A stretch of 64,000 bases of DNA from NCBI GenBank assembly GCA_016458225.1, contig JAEMGR010000003.1, positions 248,001 to 312,000 of the forward strand. The letters are read 5' to 3'. Origin of the DNA: Myxococcaceae bacterium JPH2 (GTDB taxonomy: Bacteria > Myxococcota > Myxococcia > Myxococcales > Myxococcaceae). Numbering within the stretch: position 1 is the stretch's first letter; each line of letters opens with the position of its first letter. Below, piece by piece: positions 41,303 to 49,923 of the stretch. A program made the position numbers and the translations under genes. Below the pieces are notes generated by a model. It was not told the DNA's origin. It searched no databases and worked only from the letters and a program-made list of their open reading frames with translations.

Positions 41303-42595
41303 TCAACGGGCCGGCGCATTCTCCACCGGAGCGACCATTGCGGGCGATGCGGATTCGACACGCGCGCGCTGACGTCGGGCCAGGAACATCGACACCCCCA
41401 GCCACAGCCCCGCCACCGGCACCGCCACCAACGACAGGCCCACGTTCCCCAGCCCCAGCGAGGTGAGGCCGCCCTGGAGCCACGAGCTGACTGTGTCGCT
41501 GCCCCGGTACACCACCGTGTCGATGAAGCTCTTGGACTTGTAGCGAGCCTCTCTGTCCACCGTGGTGAAAAGAATCTCGCGCGAAGGTCGCTCCAGCGCG
41601 TAGTGGCTCGCGCCGCGCAGCGACTTCACCGCGATGAGCATCCACAGCACGGGCACCGCCGCGAGCGCCAGGAACCCGAGCGCGGTGAGCACCGGCGCCA
41701 CCGCCATGGCCACCGCCAAGCCCAGCTTCGAGATGATGCGCCCCGTGACGAGCGCCTGGAGCCCCAGCGTCAGCACCTGCACCCAGAAGTCGATGTCCGC
41801 GAACGCCGCCGTGCGCGCCGCCGCGTCGCTCGCGTGCGCCGCCACCAGCTGCACCTCCTGGTAGTACAGGAACGTGGAGGTGGCCGCGTACAGCAACACC
41901 TGGAGGCCCATGGCCAACAGGAAGGGCGAGGTGAACATCAGCCGCAGCCCCGCGAACATGCCGCCGCCCACCGGGCCCTCGGACGTGGGCGCCTGGTGCT
42001 GCACGTCATGCGCCCATCGGCTGAGCCGGCGCACGCACAGCGCGCTGACCTCCAGCATCACCGCCGAGACGAGGATGAGGTTGAGCGGCCCCACGGGCTC
42101 GGCCAGGCGGCCCACCAGGAACGGGCCGGCGATCATCCCGGCCGTGCCGCCCGCCGCGATGAAGCCGAAGAGACGCTTGCCCTGCTCGCTGGCAAAGACG
42201 TCCGACATGAAGCTCCAGAAGATGGAGACGACGAACAGGTTGTAGACGCTCAGCCAGACGTAGAAGACCCGGGCCACGTGCTCGCGCGCCACGCCCAGGC
42301 GCAGCAGCACGAAGAAGCCCACCAGGTTGACGAGGAAGAAGCGGTAGACGCGCGGGATGACGATGCGCCTAGGCCACCGCGACACCAGCGCGGAGAAGGC
42401 CGGCACCGCCACCAGCATCACGAGGAACGTGGCGGTGAAGAGCCACGACAGGTGCTTCACGTCACCCGCCGTCCCCATCTCGTTTCGGATGGGCCGCAGG
42501 ATGGCGTAACCGCACATCAACGTGAAGAAGTAGAGGAAGGACCAGAGGACCGCTCCGACCTCCTCGTCCCGAACATCCACGAATCGCTTGAGCAT
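41303..42595 (-). CDS. Npt1/Npt2-type nucleotide transporter-like protein
   Basis: A 430-residue inner-membrane protein with about 11-12 hydrophobic segments (for example AVLWSFLYFFTLMCGYAIL, LSWLFTATFLVMLVAVPAF, FFLVNLVGFFVLLRLG and LGFLALAAVPVLWMLIAV). The N-terminal DVRDEEVGAVLWSF, YAILRPIRNEMG and the SREILFTTV(D) block near residue 345 are typical of the NTP/NDP exchange (ADP/ATP carrier-like) family found in free-living bacteria. Whether this member moves nucleotides is not known. ATG 42595 is chosen by the family start; the frame is open to 42673. It lies 45 bases before the epimerase start on the same strand. Confidence 0.82.
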   Translation of the reverse strand: MLKRFVDVRDEEVGAVLWSFLYFFTLMCGYAILRPIRNEMGTAGDVKHLSWLFTATFLVMLVAVPAFSALVSRWPRRIVIPRVYRFFLVNLVGFFVLLRLGVAREHVARVFYVWLSVYNLFVVSIFWSFMSDVFASEQGKRLFGFIAAGGTAGMIAGPFLVGRLAEPVGPLNLILVSAVMLEVSALCVRRLSRWAHDVQHQAPTSEGPVGGGMFAGLRLMFTSPFLLAMGLQVLLYAATSTFLYYQEVQLVAAHASDAAARTAAFADIDFWVQVLTLGLQALVTGRIISKLGLAVAMAVAPVLTALGFLALAAVPVLWMLIAVKSLRGASHYALERPSREILFTTVDREARYKSKSFIDTVVYRGSDTVSSWLQGGLTSLGLGNVGLSLVAVPVAGLWLGVSMFLARRQRARVESASPAMVAPVENAPAR

Positions 42596-42681
42596 GGGTG
42601 AAGGTCGCGCGTCTCGCCGTTCTCGGTGAGCCGGCTCAAACCCTATCCCAAGATAGCTATTCCCGGATTCCACTGAAGGAA

Positions 42682-42720
42682 GCGCGGCGTCGTCTCCGTG
42701 TCGGGAGTGGGACGCCGCGC
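42682..42720 (-). terminator. hairpin after aminotransferase
   Basis: Arms 42682-42691 and 42711-42720 (GCGCGGCGTC and its complement) pair perfectly, with a further inner CTCC/GGAG pairing (42694-42697 with 42704-42707). It lies 14 bases beyond the aminotransferase stop on the minus strand and would separate that gene from the transporter. Confidence 0.7.
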
Positions 42721-42733
42721 CCCTCGTGTCCCA

Positions 42734-44032
42734 TCAGCGCGCCGCGAGGACCTCGCGCACGGTGGCCTCCACGCGGGGGAGGGCCTCTTCGATTTCCGCC
42801 ACGGACGTGGCGCCCACCGAGAGGCGGAACCAGCCCGAGTCCTCGTTGAGGCCGAACGCCTGGAACGGCACCACCGCGAAGCTGGCCTTCTCCAGCAGCC
42901 GCTTGCGGATGTCGTCGTTCGTCTTCAGGTCGCCCTTGCCCACCAGGTCGAAGCGGACGGACAGGTAGATGGCGCCCTGCGGCGCGATGGCGCGCACCGG
43001 AAGGCCGGCGGCGCGCATGCGCTCGAAGCCCTGGTACAGCGCCTCCAGTCGCACGTCCACGCTGCGGCGCATGGCCTGGAGGTACGTCTCGCACGCGGCG
43101 GTGTCATCCAGGTAGCGCGCCGTCGCCACCTGCTCGGCCTTGGGCGCCCACGCGCCCACGTGGCCCAGCACGTCGCGCATGCGCGAGATGATGGACGGCG
43201 GACCCACGCCCCAGCCCACGCGCACGCCCGTCGCCGCGAAGGCCTTGCTGATGCCATCCACGAACACCGTGTACGGGGCAATCTCCGGCACCAGCTCCAC
43301 GGGCGTCACGTGCTTCGTCTTCCCGAAGGTGAGCACCCAGTAGATGTGGTCGTACATCAGGATGAGCGGCTTCTGCCCGCGCTGCTCACGCGACTTGTTC
43401 TCATCCACGATGCGCTGGGCAATCGCACGCAGCGCGCCCGGGTCCACCATGGTGCCCGTGGGGTTCAGCGGGCTGCACAGGCATAGGAGCCGCGCGGTCG
43501 CGAGGTGCGGAGCAAGTTGCTCCAGCGTGGGCATGAAGCCCTTCTCTGGGTCCGTGGGCACCACCACGCTGCGGGCCCCGAGCATGTGCGCGTAGTGGTT
43601 GTTGTTCCACGAGGGCACCGGGTAGATGACCTCGTCGCCCGCATCGAGCACCGCCCGATAGGTGCCATAGATGATGGGCCGCGCGCCGCCGGCCACCACG
43701 ATTCCCTCCAGCGGATACTTCAGGCCCAGCGAGCGCTCATAGAAGCGCTGCACCGCCTGACGCAGCTCCAGCACACCATCCGAGGGCGGGTAGTTCGTCT
43801 CGCCCGCCTGGAGCGCGGCGCCGATGCCCTGCCCCAGCCCCTGCGGGATGGGGAACTCCTTGGGGCTGAAGTCGCCCACCGTGAGGTTGCACACCTTGCG
43901 CCCCTTGGCGACCAGCTCGCGAATCTCCGCCGCGATGCGGAGGATTTCGCTGCCAACGAGCCCACGCACCATGGTGCCGACGGTCGAGTCGTCACGCGTG
44001 GGGCGCGGAAGGGAAGTGAGGTCCAGGGCCAT
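42734..44032 (-). CDS. PLP-dependent class I/II aminotransferase
   Basis: A 432-residue fold-type I aminotransferase, probably aspartate- or alanine-type. The PLP Schiff-base Lys263 sits in VDGISKAFAATGVRVGW. Other landmarks are TNYPPSDG, the cofactor-phosphate region VVAGGARPIIYGT, and the Asn of SPLNPTG near residue 191. A C-terminal Arg in WFRLSVGA binds the substrate carboxylate. Cytosolic. GGAGAG precedes ATG 44032. The gene is preceded by a 340-base divergent region and ends at a hairpin, so it is probably monocistronic. The exact amino-acid substrate cannot be read from sequence. Confidence 0.92.
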   Translation of the reverse strand: MALDLTSLPRPTRDDSTVGTMVRGLVGSEILRIAAEIRELVAKGRKVCNLTVGDFSPKEFPIPQGLGQGIGAALQAGETNYPPSDGVLELRQAVQRFYERSLGLKYPLEGIVVAGGARPIIYGTYRAVLDAGDEVIYPVPSWNNNHYAHMLGARSVVVPTDPEKGFMPTLEQLAPHLATARLLCLCSPLNPTGTMVDPGALRAIAQRIVDENKSREQRGQKPLILMYDHIYWVLTFGKTKHVTPVELVPEIAPYTVFVDGISKAFAATGVRVGWGVGPPSIISRMRDVLGHVGAWAPKAEQVATARYLDDTAACETYLQAMRRSVDVRLEALYQGFERMRAAGLPVRAIAPQGAIYLSVRFDLVGKGDLKTNDDIRKRLLEKASFAVVPFQAFGLNEDSGWFRLSVGATSVAEIEEALPRVEATVREVLAAR

Positions 44033-44375
44033 GAGAGGGTCTCTCCAGTTCCGGAGTCGGTAGAGGGGGCGCGATACGCGGCCCGGCGGACCCTACACGC
44101 GGCGCGCCCCGCCTGTCTCAGCCACCTGCATGCCCGAGGGCCTCCGAGCGCGGGCATGGGGACGACGCCCCGTTCCGCTCGGGCGCGGGGCGGCCGGGCG
44201 CGGGTATCGGACACGTCACGCACACGCCGCAACGATTTCCGGGCGAGCCCCGCGAGGCCGATATGCCCCGAAAGTCTCCCCGTTCCAGGACATGCGACAT
44301 CCACTCCATCCTGGAAGGGAATCTGCTTGAGCGGGCGCTCGAGGCGGGGGCCCTTCTGCATGCCGAGGCTCCGCC
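44033..44375. other. 343-base divergent intergenic region
   Basis: Lies between the aminotransferase and DUF1028 genes. The short frames in it are shadow-like. I see no RNA gene, repeat or hairpin of note; it presumably contains both promoters. Confidence 0.5.
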
Positions 44376-45386
44376 ATGAAGCACCTGACGCAGCGCCTGC
44401 TCCTCCTCTCTTCCTTCCTCATGCTCGGCGCGGGTACTGCGCAGGCCGCACCGCCCAAGTCCATCAACACGCGCATCTTTGGCACGCGCGCCATCGTGGC
44501 GTGCGACCCCGTGGGACATCAGTGCGGCATGGCCGTCATCTCGTTCCCCACGGGCATCACCTCCCTGGTTCCCTATGGGCGCTCGGACATCGCCGTCGCC
44601 ACCATGGCGCTGCCCTCGGTGGATGACGCCCAGGCCATCATCGCGCGCATCGACGGCGGCGCCACGCCCCAGGCCGCCATCGACTCGGTGATGGCCGAGG
44701 ACCCCTATGGTCCCATCCGCCAGCTCGCCGCGGTGAAGCTGCACCCCGACGGGAGCATCACGCTGGGCCAGACCTCCGGGAACCAGACCGCGGACGCCAC
44801 GTGCGCCGTGAAGGGCGCCACCTACGTCGTCCAGGCCAACAGCATGTCTACTGGCACCATCTGCCAGGCCATGGCGGATGGCTTCGAGCAGGCCACCGGC
44901 AGCTTCCCCCTGCGCCTGCTCCAGGCGCTCAAGGCCGGCGCGCGCGTGGGCGGTGACGTGAACGGCGAGCGCTCGGGCGTCGTGCGCGTGTGGAACACCA
45001 CCGCGGACAGCTCCTTCTACACGCACGTGCTGGCGGACGCCGTCGTCAACAGCAGCTACAACGCGCTGGACGAGCTGGACGTGCAGCTCCACCGATACCT
45101 GGGCGTGCTCGCCGCGCAGGACCCCGCCGACCGCATCCCGCTCGACAAGCCCACGGTGAAGCACCTCAAGAAGGTGCTCCACCGCACGGGGTACTACAAC
45201 GGCCCCATGGACGGCACGTGGACCGACGCGGCGGACACGGCCCTGGCCGGACTCGTCTGGAACAACTGCTTCTTCGAGAAGCCCACCACCGTGGTGAATG
45301 GGACGCGCATGGTGGACGGCCCGCTCGTGCGCTTCATCCGCGACGTGGACCCGCGCGCGCTCGCCCCGGCCGCGGCGGCGCCGTGA
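44376..45386 (+). CDS. secreted DUF1028 protein
   Basis: A 336-residue exported protein. The signal peptide is LLLLSSFLMLGAGTAQA (cleavage near residue 24). Residues about 30-235 are a DUF1028 domain (Ntn-hydrolase-like fold): the start strands TRIFGTRAIVACDP and the blocks GVVRVWNTTADSSF and LDVQLHRYLG are typical. Residues 245-336 resemble a peptidoglycan-binding-type helical module (VKHLKKVLHRTGYYNGPMDG, echoing the PG_binding_1 pattern). DUF1028 biochemistry is unknown. It would act in the periplasm or outside the cell. It is a single gene, ending near a hairpin that it shares with the convergent AraC-type gene. Confidence 0.85.
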   Translation: MKHLTQRLLLLSSFLMLGAGTAQAAPPKSINTRIFGTRAIVACDPVGHQCGMAVISFPTGITSLVPYGRSDIAVATMALPSVDDAQAIIARIDGGATPQAAIDSVMAEDPYGPIRQLAAVKLHPDGSITLGQTSGNQTADATCAVKGATYVVQANSMSTGTICQAMADGFEQATGSFPLRLLQALKAGARVGGDVNGERSGVVRVWNTTADSSFYTHVLADAVVNSSYNALDELDVQLHRYLGVLAAQDPADRIPLDKPTVKHLKKVLHRTGYYNGPMDGTWTDAADTALAGLVWNNCFFEKPTTVVNGTRMVDGPLVRFIRDVDPRALAPAAAAP

Positions 45387-45459
45387 CCCCTCACGGCTGA
45401 GCTGGGCCGATTCAGGACTCCCCCCTTCGGCCTCGCCTCCCCCCGCCACCATCGCCGAG

Positions 45460-45480
45460 CATGCTCCAACCCGGAGCATG
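45460..45480. terminator. hairpin between DUF1028 and AraC genes
   Basis: CATGCTCC (45460-45467) pairs with GGAGCATG (45473-45480) across a five-base loop, between two convergent stops. The stem is short but perfect. Confidence 0.5.
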
Positions 45481-45520
45481 TTCCCGTCGGCGCGAGTGAC
45501 AGAACGCACGCCCCAAGACG

Positions 45521-46423
45521 TCACGCCGCGGCAAGGCGGGCGAACTGTCTCGGCGCCTTCCCGACGTGCCGGCTGAACGCGGTGCTGAACGTACTCGCGG
45601 AGCCGTAGCCGACCGCTTCAGCGACCTCCGCGATCCCCGCGTCCTTGCGACGCAGCAGATTTCGCGCGAGTGCCATTCGCCACGCGAGCAGATACTCCAT
45701 CGGCCTCATGCCGACCGCCTTCGTGAAGCGCGCGAAGAACGCCGAGCGCGACAGGGCCGCCACCTTCGCGAGCTGCGGCACGGTCCACGGATGCGCGACG
45801 CGGGCGTGCATCTGACGCAGCGCTGGCGCCAAGCGAGGGTCCGCCAGCCCGCGCAACAGCCCCGGCGGCGCGTCGTGCTCCGGGGCCACGCGGAGCGCTT
45901 CGATCAACAGCACCTCGACCAGGCGGCGCAGCACGAGCTCGCGGCCAGGGCGCCGTTCCATCGCCTCATCACCGACCCACTGCACGAGCTGCGACAGCCG
46001 CTCGACTCCGCGCACGTGCACCACCGTGGGCAGGAGCGACGCGAGCAGCGACGCGTCGGCGGAATCGAACTCGAAATAGCCGCCCAACAGCCGCACATCG
46101 GGCCGGCCACCCCGTTCGCCGTAGCGCACCTCGCCCCCCGTCGCATTGCTCGCCCGCGCCGACACCTGCGAGGGCTTCACGGGCATGACCCCCGACTGCA
46201 CGAAGCCTGGGGTCGTGGGCAGCAACACGAAGTCCCCCTGCTCCAGGATGAGGGGCCCCGCGCCATCGACCGCGAGCCGGCAACGGCCCTCGAGGACGGC
46301 GCAGAAGCTCGGATGACCGAATGGCGGAGAACGCACACCCCACGCGCCCGCCCCGCTGATTCGCTTCGAGTGCACGGCACGCGGCTGCAGCAACGCGATG
46401 ATTTCCGAGATGGGATCGCTCAT
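45521..46423 (-). CDS. AraC-family regulator with cupin_6 domain
   Basis: A 300-residue transcription factor. The N-terminal half (to about 190) is a cupin ligand-binding domain (FGHPSFCAVLEGRCRLAVDG, LEQGDFVLLPTTPGF). The C-terminal 100 residues hold the two HTH motifs of AraC proteins (WTVPQLAKVAALSRSAFFARF and GIAEVAEAVGYGSASTFSTAF). Regulators of this cupin_6 type usually control an adjacent oxidoreductase or hydrolase gene, and this one is divergent from the hydrolase/monooxygenase/phosphoesterase operon across 108 bases. Control of that operon is the obvious inference. The start at 46423 is the only in-frame ATG near the family start. Confidence 0.92.
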   Translation of the reverse strand: MSDPISEIIALLQPRAVHSKRISGAGAWGVRSPPFGHPSFCAVLEGRCRLAVDGAGPLILEQGDFVLLPTTPGFVQSGVMPVKPSQVSARASNATGGEVRYGERGGRPDVRLLGGYFEFDSADASLLASLLPTVVHVRGVERLSQLVQWVGDEAMERRPGRELVLRRLVEVLLIEALRVAPEHDAPPGLLRGLADPRLAPALRQMHARVAHPWTVPQLAKVAALSRSAFFARFTKAVGMRPMEYLLAWRMALARNLLRRKDAGIAEVAEAVGYGSASTFSTAFSRHVGKAPRQFARLAAA

Positions 46424-46531
46424 TCAGGACTCCTGCAAATGAAACACGGACTCCGCATCGTAGAGAGTCCTGTTCTCGAAACCTATCCTTCCTTCAACGC
46501 TGCAATGACGCGGCGCTCGAAGGAGATACCC

Positions 46532-47560
46532 ATGTCCCGCATCAGCCTCGACCCCCGCATCGATCCCCGCCTCAAGGCGGCCTTCGGTGCCATGCCTGAC
46601 GCCCCCAACCCGGGTGACGTCAGCAGCCGCGAGGTCATGCTCGCCGAGCTCCAGAGCGAGGCGGCGAAGATGGCGTTCGCTGCGCAGTCCGCGATGTTCG
46701 ACATGATGGACAGCGAAGACGTCGCCCCCTCGAAGGGGCTGCGCATCCGCACCGAGCAGTTCGTCTCGGCGCCCGACGGCAACACCGTCAAGGTCCTCTT
46801 CATCCGCCCGGACTCGGACGAGCCCGTGCCGTGCATCTGCTACCTGCACGGCGGGGCCATGCAGTTCTGGTCGGCGTTCGACGGGCTCTACCGCGCGTGG
46901 GGCCGGCTCATCGCCGCGCAGGGCGTCGCCGTCGCGATGATCGACTTCCGCAACGCGCTCCTCCCTTCGTCCGCGGCCGAAGTGGCCCCGTTCCCCGCCG
47001 GCCTCAACGACTGCGTCTCGGGCGTGAAGTGGGTGCACGCCCACGCGGCCGAGCTGAACGTGGACGCATCGCGCGTCATCGTCGCTGGCGAGAGTGGTGG
47101 CGGCAACCTCACGCTCGCCACGGGGCTCAAGCTGCTCCGCGACGGCGACATCGGCCTCATCAAGGGGCTCTACGCGCTCTCGCCCTACCTCGCGGGCCGC
47201 TGGCCGTCGGCCGAGACCCCCTCCTCGACGGAGAACAACGGCATCCTCCTCGAGTTGCACAACAACCGTGGGGCCATGGCCTACGGCATCGAGGCGTTCG
47301 AGCAGCGCGACCCGCTCGCCTGGCCGGCCTTCGCGAGCGAGGCCGACGTGAAGGGGCTCCCTCCGACGACCCTCTACGTCAACGAGTGCGACCCGCTCCG
47401 CGACGAAGGCGTGCGCTTCTATCGCCTGCTCGCGCGGAGCGGCGTCACGGCGCGTTGCAAGGAGAGCATTGGAACGGTGCACGGCGCGGAGCTCTTCGCG
47501 GCGGTGTGCCCGGACGTGAGCCGCGACGTGGCGCGAGACCTCGCCGCGTTCGCCCGCTGA
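46532..47560 (+). CDS. alpha/beta-hydrolase (hormone-sensitive-lipase family)
   Basis: A 342-residue carboxylesterase-like enzyme. The HSL family oxyanion motif appears as YLHGGAM (residues 104-110) and the nucleophile as GESGGG (Ser188). The acid is Asp in NECDPLRDEG and the base is His in GTVHGAEL. There is no signal peptide, so cytosolic. AGGAG is six bases before ATG 46532; a longer frame opens upstream but lacks family features. It is the first gene of a three-gene operon (gaps of 27 and 18 bases) and is divergent from an AraC regulator that probably controls it. The substrate is unknown. Confidence 0.9.
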   Translation: MSRISLDPRIDPRLKAAFGAMPDAPNPGDVSSREVMLAELQSEAAKMAFAAQSAMFDMMDSEDVAPSKGLRIRTEQFVSAPDGNTVKVLFIRPDSDEPVPCICYLHGGAMQFWSAFDGLYRAWGRLIAAQGVAVAMIDFRNALLPSSAAEVAPFPAGLNDCVSGVKWVHAHAAELNVDASRVIVAGESGGGNLTLATGLKLLRDGDIGLIKGLYALSPYLAGRWPSAETPSSTENNGILLELHNNRGAMAYGIEAFEQRDPLAWPAFASEADVKGLPPTTLYVNECDPLRDEGVRFYRLLARSGVTARCKESIGTVHGAELFAAVCPDVSRDVARDLAAFAR

Positions 47561-47587
47561 GCCACCAACCCACACGGGAGAATGAAC

Positions 47588-47902
47588 ATGAAAGCCACGT
47601 ATGGATTCCGCGCGACGATGAACGCCCTTCCGGGCCAGGGCGACACGCTGACCGAGCTGCTGTTGAGCGCGGTGAGCGACGGCGGGCCCGCCTCGAACCC
47701 GAGCTGCGTCTTCTTCCTCGTGACGCGCTCGGCCTCCCATCGCGACGTCGTGCACGTCACCGAGGGCTGGGTCTCGAAGGAAGCGCACGCCGAGAACTTC
47801 AGCCGCGAGGTCTCGCGCGCCTTCACCGCGAAGGTCGGCGCGCTGGTGAGCGACGCGCAGTATGGCGACGACGTGCCGGCCGGCGGCAAGTTCCCGCGCT
47901 GA
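47588..47902 (+). CDS. ABM-fold (antibiotic biosynthesis monooxygenase-like) protein
   Basis: A 104-residue protein of the dimeric alpha/beta-barrel ABM family, which includes small quinol monooxygenases such as YgiN. It starts with a strand (TYGFRATMNALPGQGDTL), then a helix (ELLLSAVSDG), strands with CVFFLVTR and VVHVTEGW, and a helix with KEAHAENFSREV, the usual order. Such enzymes oxidise quinols or polyketides without a cofactor; here the substrate is not evident. The ATG at 47588 is used because GGGAG (47575-47579) is eight bases upstream; the ATG at 47582 is too close. Second gene of the AraC-linked operon. Confidence 0.78.
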   Translation: MKATYGFRATMNALPGQGDTLTELLLSAVSDGGPASNPSCVFFLVTRSASHRDVVHVTEGWVSKEAHAENFSREVSRAFTAKVGALVSDAQYGDDVPAGGKFPR

Positions 47903-47920
47903 ATCGAGGAGGAGCCACCC

Positions 47921-49153
47921 ATGGAACGCCTGCGCTCGCTCTTGGGAATCCTGGCCGCGGTCTCCGCCGTCGTCGGGCTCGAACACGTCTATCTCTGGGA
48001 ACGGCTCGTGCGCGCCACGGGCCTGTCGCCACCGATGCAGCTCGCGCTGACCACCGGCCTCTGCCTGTTGGGCGCGAGCGTGCCCATCGCCGTCATCACC
48101 AGCCGCGTCGTGCCACCGAGTGTATCGACGTGGTGGGTGACGCCCGCGTACACGTGGCTGGGCGTCTCGCTGCTCATGACGGGACTGTCCCTCGTGTTCG
48201 AGGGGGTTCGCGTCCTCGTGCCGGCACTGGACCGGGGAACCCTCGCGGGGGGCGTCGTGCTCGCGAGCATGGCACTCAGCCTGTGGGCGGCGCTCGAAGG
48301 TCGGCACGTGCGCGTTCGCCGCGTCGAGCTGACGTTGGACAGACTCCCCGCCGCGCTCGATGGGCTCACCCTGGTGCAGCTCTCCGACGTGCACCTCGGC
48401 CCGACCGTGGGTCGGCGTTTCATGGAGCGAGTGGTCACCCAGGTGAACCAGCTCGCGCCCGATGCGGTGGTGGTGACGGGAGACCTCGTCGATGCACCTG
48501 TCGAGCAACTGGAGCGCGCCGTGGAGCCGCTCTCACGCCTCCGCACGGTCTTCGGCACGTTCTTCGTGACGGGCAACCACGAGTATCACGCGGGCCCTGC
48601 GCGCTGGTGTGCCCACCTCGAGACGCTCGGCGTTCGCGTGCTTCGGAACGAGCGCGTGGCGCTCGAGCGTGGAGGCGCGGTGTTGCAACTCGCGGGCACC
48701 GACGACGCGGACCCCGCTGGGCGCGCCGAGGGCTTTGGAGAGGACCTTGACCGCGCGCTGTCGGGTCGCGAGGTGAGCCAACCGCTGGTGTTGCTCGCGC
48801 ACCAGCCCAAGACGGTGCACGAGGCATCGCGACGCGGTGTCGATCTTCAACTATCGGGTCACACGCACGGCGGTCAGCTCTGGCCACTCGGCTGGCTCCT
48901 CCGGTTCAACCAGCCGGTGCTCTCGGGCCTGCGTCGCTTTGGCGCCACCCAGATCTACGTCAGCAATGGCACGGGCCACTCCGGGCCACCGATGCGGCTG
49001 GGGAGTCCGGCGGAGATCACCCAGTTCGTGCTCCGCGCGTCGCGGGCTTCCGTCGACGACACCGCCAGCGCGCCCCACATCGGAGGTCAACCCGGAGCCT
49101 CCGTCGAGACACCGTCGGCACCGCGACCCGGAGTGGGCAGGCTCCGGTCTTGA
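47921..49153 (+). CDS. membrane-anchored metallophosphoesterase (YkuE-like)
   Basis: A 410-residue calcineurin-like phosphoesterase. Four N-terminal membrane helices (about residues 6-120) precede the catalytic domain with all metal-binding blocks: SDVHLGP, VVTGDLVD, VTGNHEYH, LAHQP and SGHTHGGQ. The same layout is found in the YkuE-type family, some of which act on lipid or UDP-sugar phosphates. The C-terminal 35 residues are low-complexity. GAGGAGG gives a strong ribosome-binding site before ATG 47921. Third gene of the operon; a strong hairpin follows the stop. The catalytic domain faces the cytosol or periplasm depending on topology. Confidence 0.9.
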   Translation: MERLRSLLGILAAVSAVVGLEHVYLWERLVRATGLSPPMQLALTTGLCLLGASVPIAVITSRVVPPSVSTWWVTPAYTWLGVSLLMTGLSLVFEGVRVLVPALDRGTLAGGVVLASMALSLWAALEGRHVRVRRVELTLDRLPAALDGLTLVQLSDVHLGPTVGRRFMERVVTQVNQLAPDAVVVTGDLVDAPVEQLERAVEPLSRLRTVFGTFFVTGNHEYHAGPARWCAHLETLGVRVLRNERVALERGGAVLQLAGTDDADPAGRAEGFGEDLDRALSGREVSQPLVLLAHQPKTVHEASRRGVDLQLSGHTHGGQLWPLGWLLRFNQPVLSGLRRFGATQIYVSNGTGHSGPPMRLGSPAEITQFVLRASRASVDDTASAPHIGGQPGASVETPSAPRPGVGRLRS

Positions 49154-49164
49154 GCTGGCCTCCA

Positions 49165-49193
49165 GGTGCCCTCCTATGCGAGAGGAGGGCACC
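49165..49193 (+). terminator. strong hairpin after metallophosphoesterase
   Basis: An 11-bp perfect inverted repeat (arms 49165-49175 and 49183-49193, GGTGCCCTCCT and its complement) with a seven-base loop, 12 bases after the stop. It ends the hydrolase/monooxygenase/phosphoesterase operon. Confidence 0.8.
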
Positions 49194-49227
49194 GGCCTCA
49201 CCCGGAGGGCCGTTGGGAGAACACGCG

Positions 49228-49923
49228 ATGCGGCGGTCTGGACGTGGGATGCGTTCGCTGTGGCTCGTGAGTGCGTTGCTCGCGACGGTTGGCTGCTCCA
49301 AGAAGGATGAGCCCGCGCCCGAGCGCACCGTGGTGCCCGCGCCAACGCCGCCCGTTGGCACCATCCCTCGCGAAGGCGAAGCCGAGGCCCGTCCACCCGT
49401 CCACGTCGCCTCGGGCAGCGTGCTCCCCCACGCGCCGACGACGCCTCCGGGCTCGGACGAGAACGCTCCCGCCGCCGACTCCTCCGCTCCCGCGTGGACC
49501 TCCAGTCCCACCGAGGTGAAGCGCCGCGAGCAGCCCCAGGCCACGCTCGTCTCGGTGCGCACGGGTCCCCACGAGGACTACGACCGCGTGGTGTTCGAGT
49601 TCGAGGGCTCGCAGCTGCCTGGCTATCAGGTGGCTTACGCGAAGGAGCCCGCGGTGCAGTGCGGCTCGGGCGATGCGGTGAAGGTGGAGGGACAGGGCCC
49701 GCTGGAGGTGCGCTTCATCCCCGCGCGCGCGCATACGTCCGAGGGCAAGGCCACCGTGAGCGAGCGGACGCTGAAGCCCGCGCTGCCCATGGTGCGCGAG
49801 CTGGTCCGCACCTGTGACTTCGAGGCCGAGGTGACGTGGCTGCTCGGCACCGCGCGGCCCACGACCTACCGCGTGCTGGAGCTGAAGGACCCGTCACGCA
49901 TCGTGGTGGACGTGAAGCACTGA
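49228..49923 (+). CDS. AMIN-like domain lipoprotein
   Basis: A 231-residue secreted lipoprotein. The signal peptide ends in ATVGC (lipidated Cys near residue 23). A Pro/Ala/Thr-rich disordered spacer runs to about residue 95. Residues 105-231 form a beta-sandwich of the AMIN-like kind: DYDRVVFEFEG and GYQVAYAKE strands, and the closing YRVLELKDPSRIVVDV. AMIN-type domains bind cell-wall or envelope components. The start at 49228 follows TTGGGAGA; the frame is open from 49150, but only this ATG gives a signal peptide. Its last 30 bases overlap the 3' end of the convergent STAS-like gene. Confidence 0.83.
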   Translation: MRRSGRGMRSLWLVSALLATVGCSKKDEPAPERTVVPAPTPPVGTIPREGEAEARPPVHVASGSVLPHAPTTPPGSDENAPAADSSAPAWTSSPTEVKRREQPQATLVSVRTGPHEDYDRVVFEFEGSQLPGYQVAYAKEPAVQCGSGDAVKVEGQGPLEVRFIPARAHTSEGKATVSERTLKPALPMVRELVRTCDFEAEVTWLLGTARPTTYRVLELKDPSRIVVDVKH

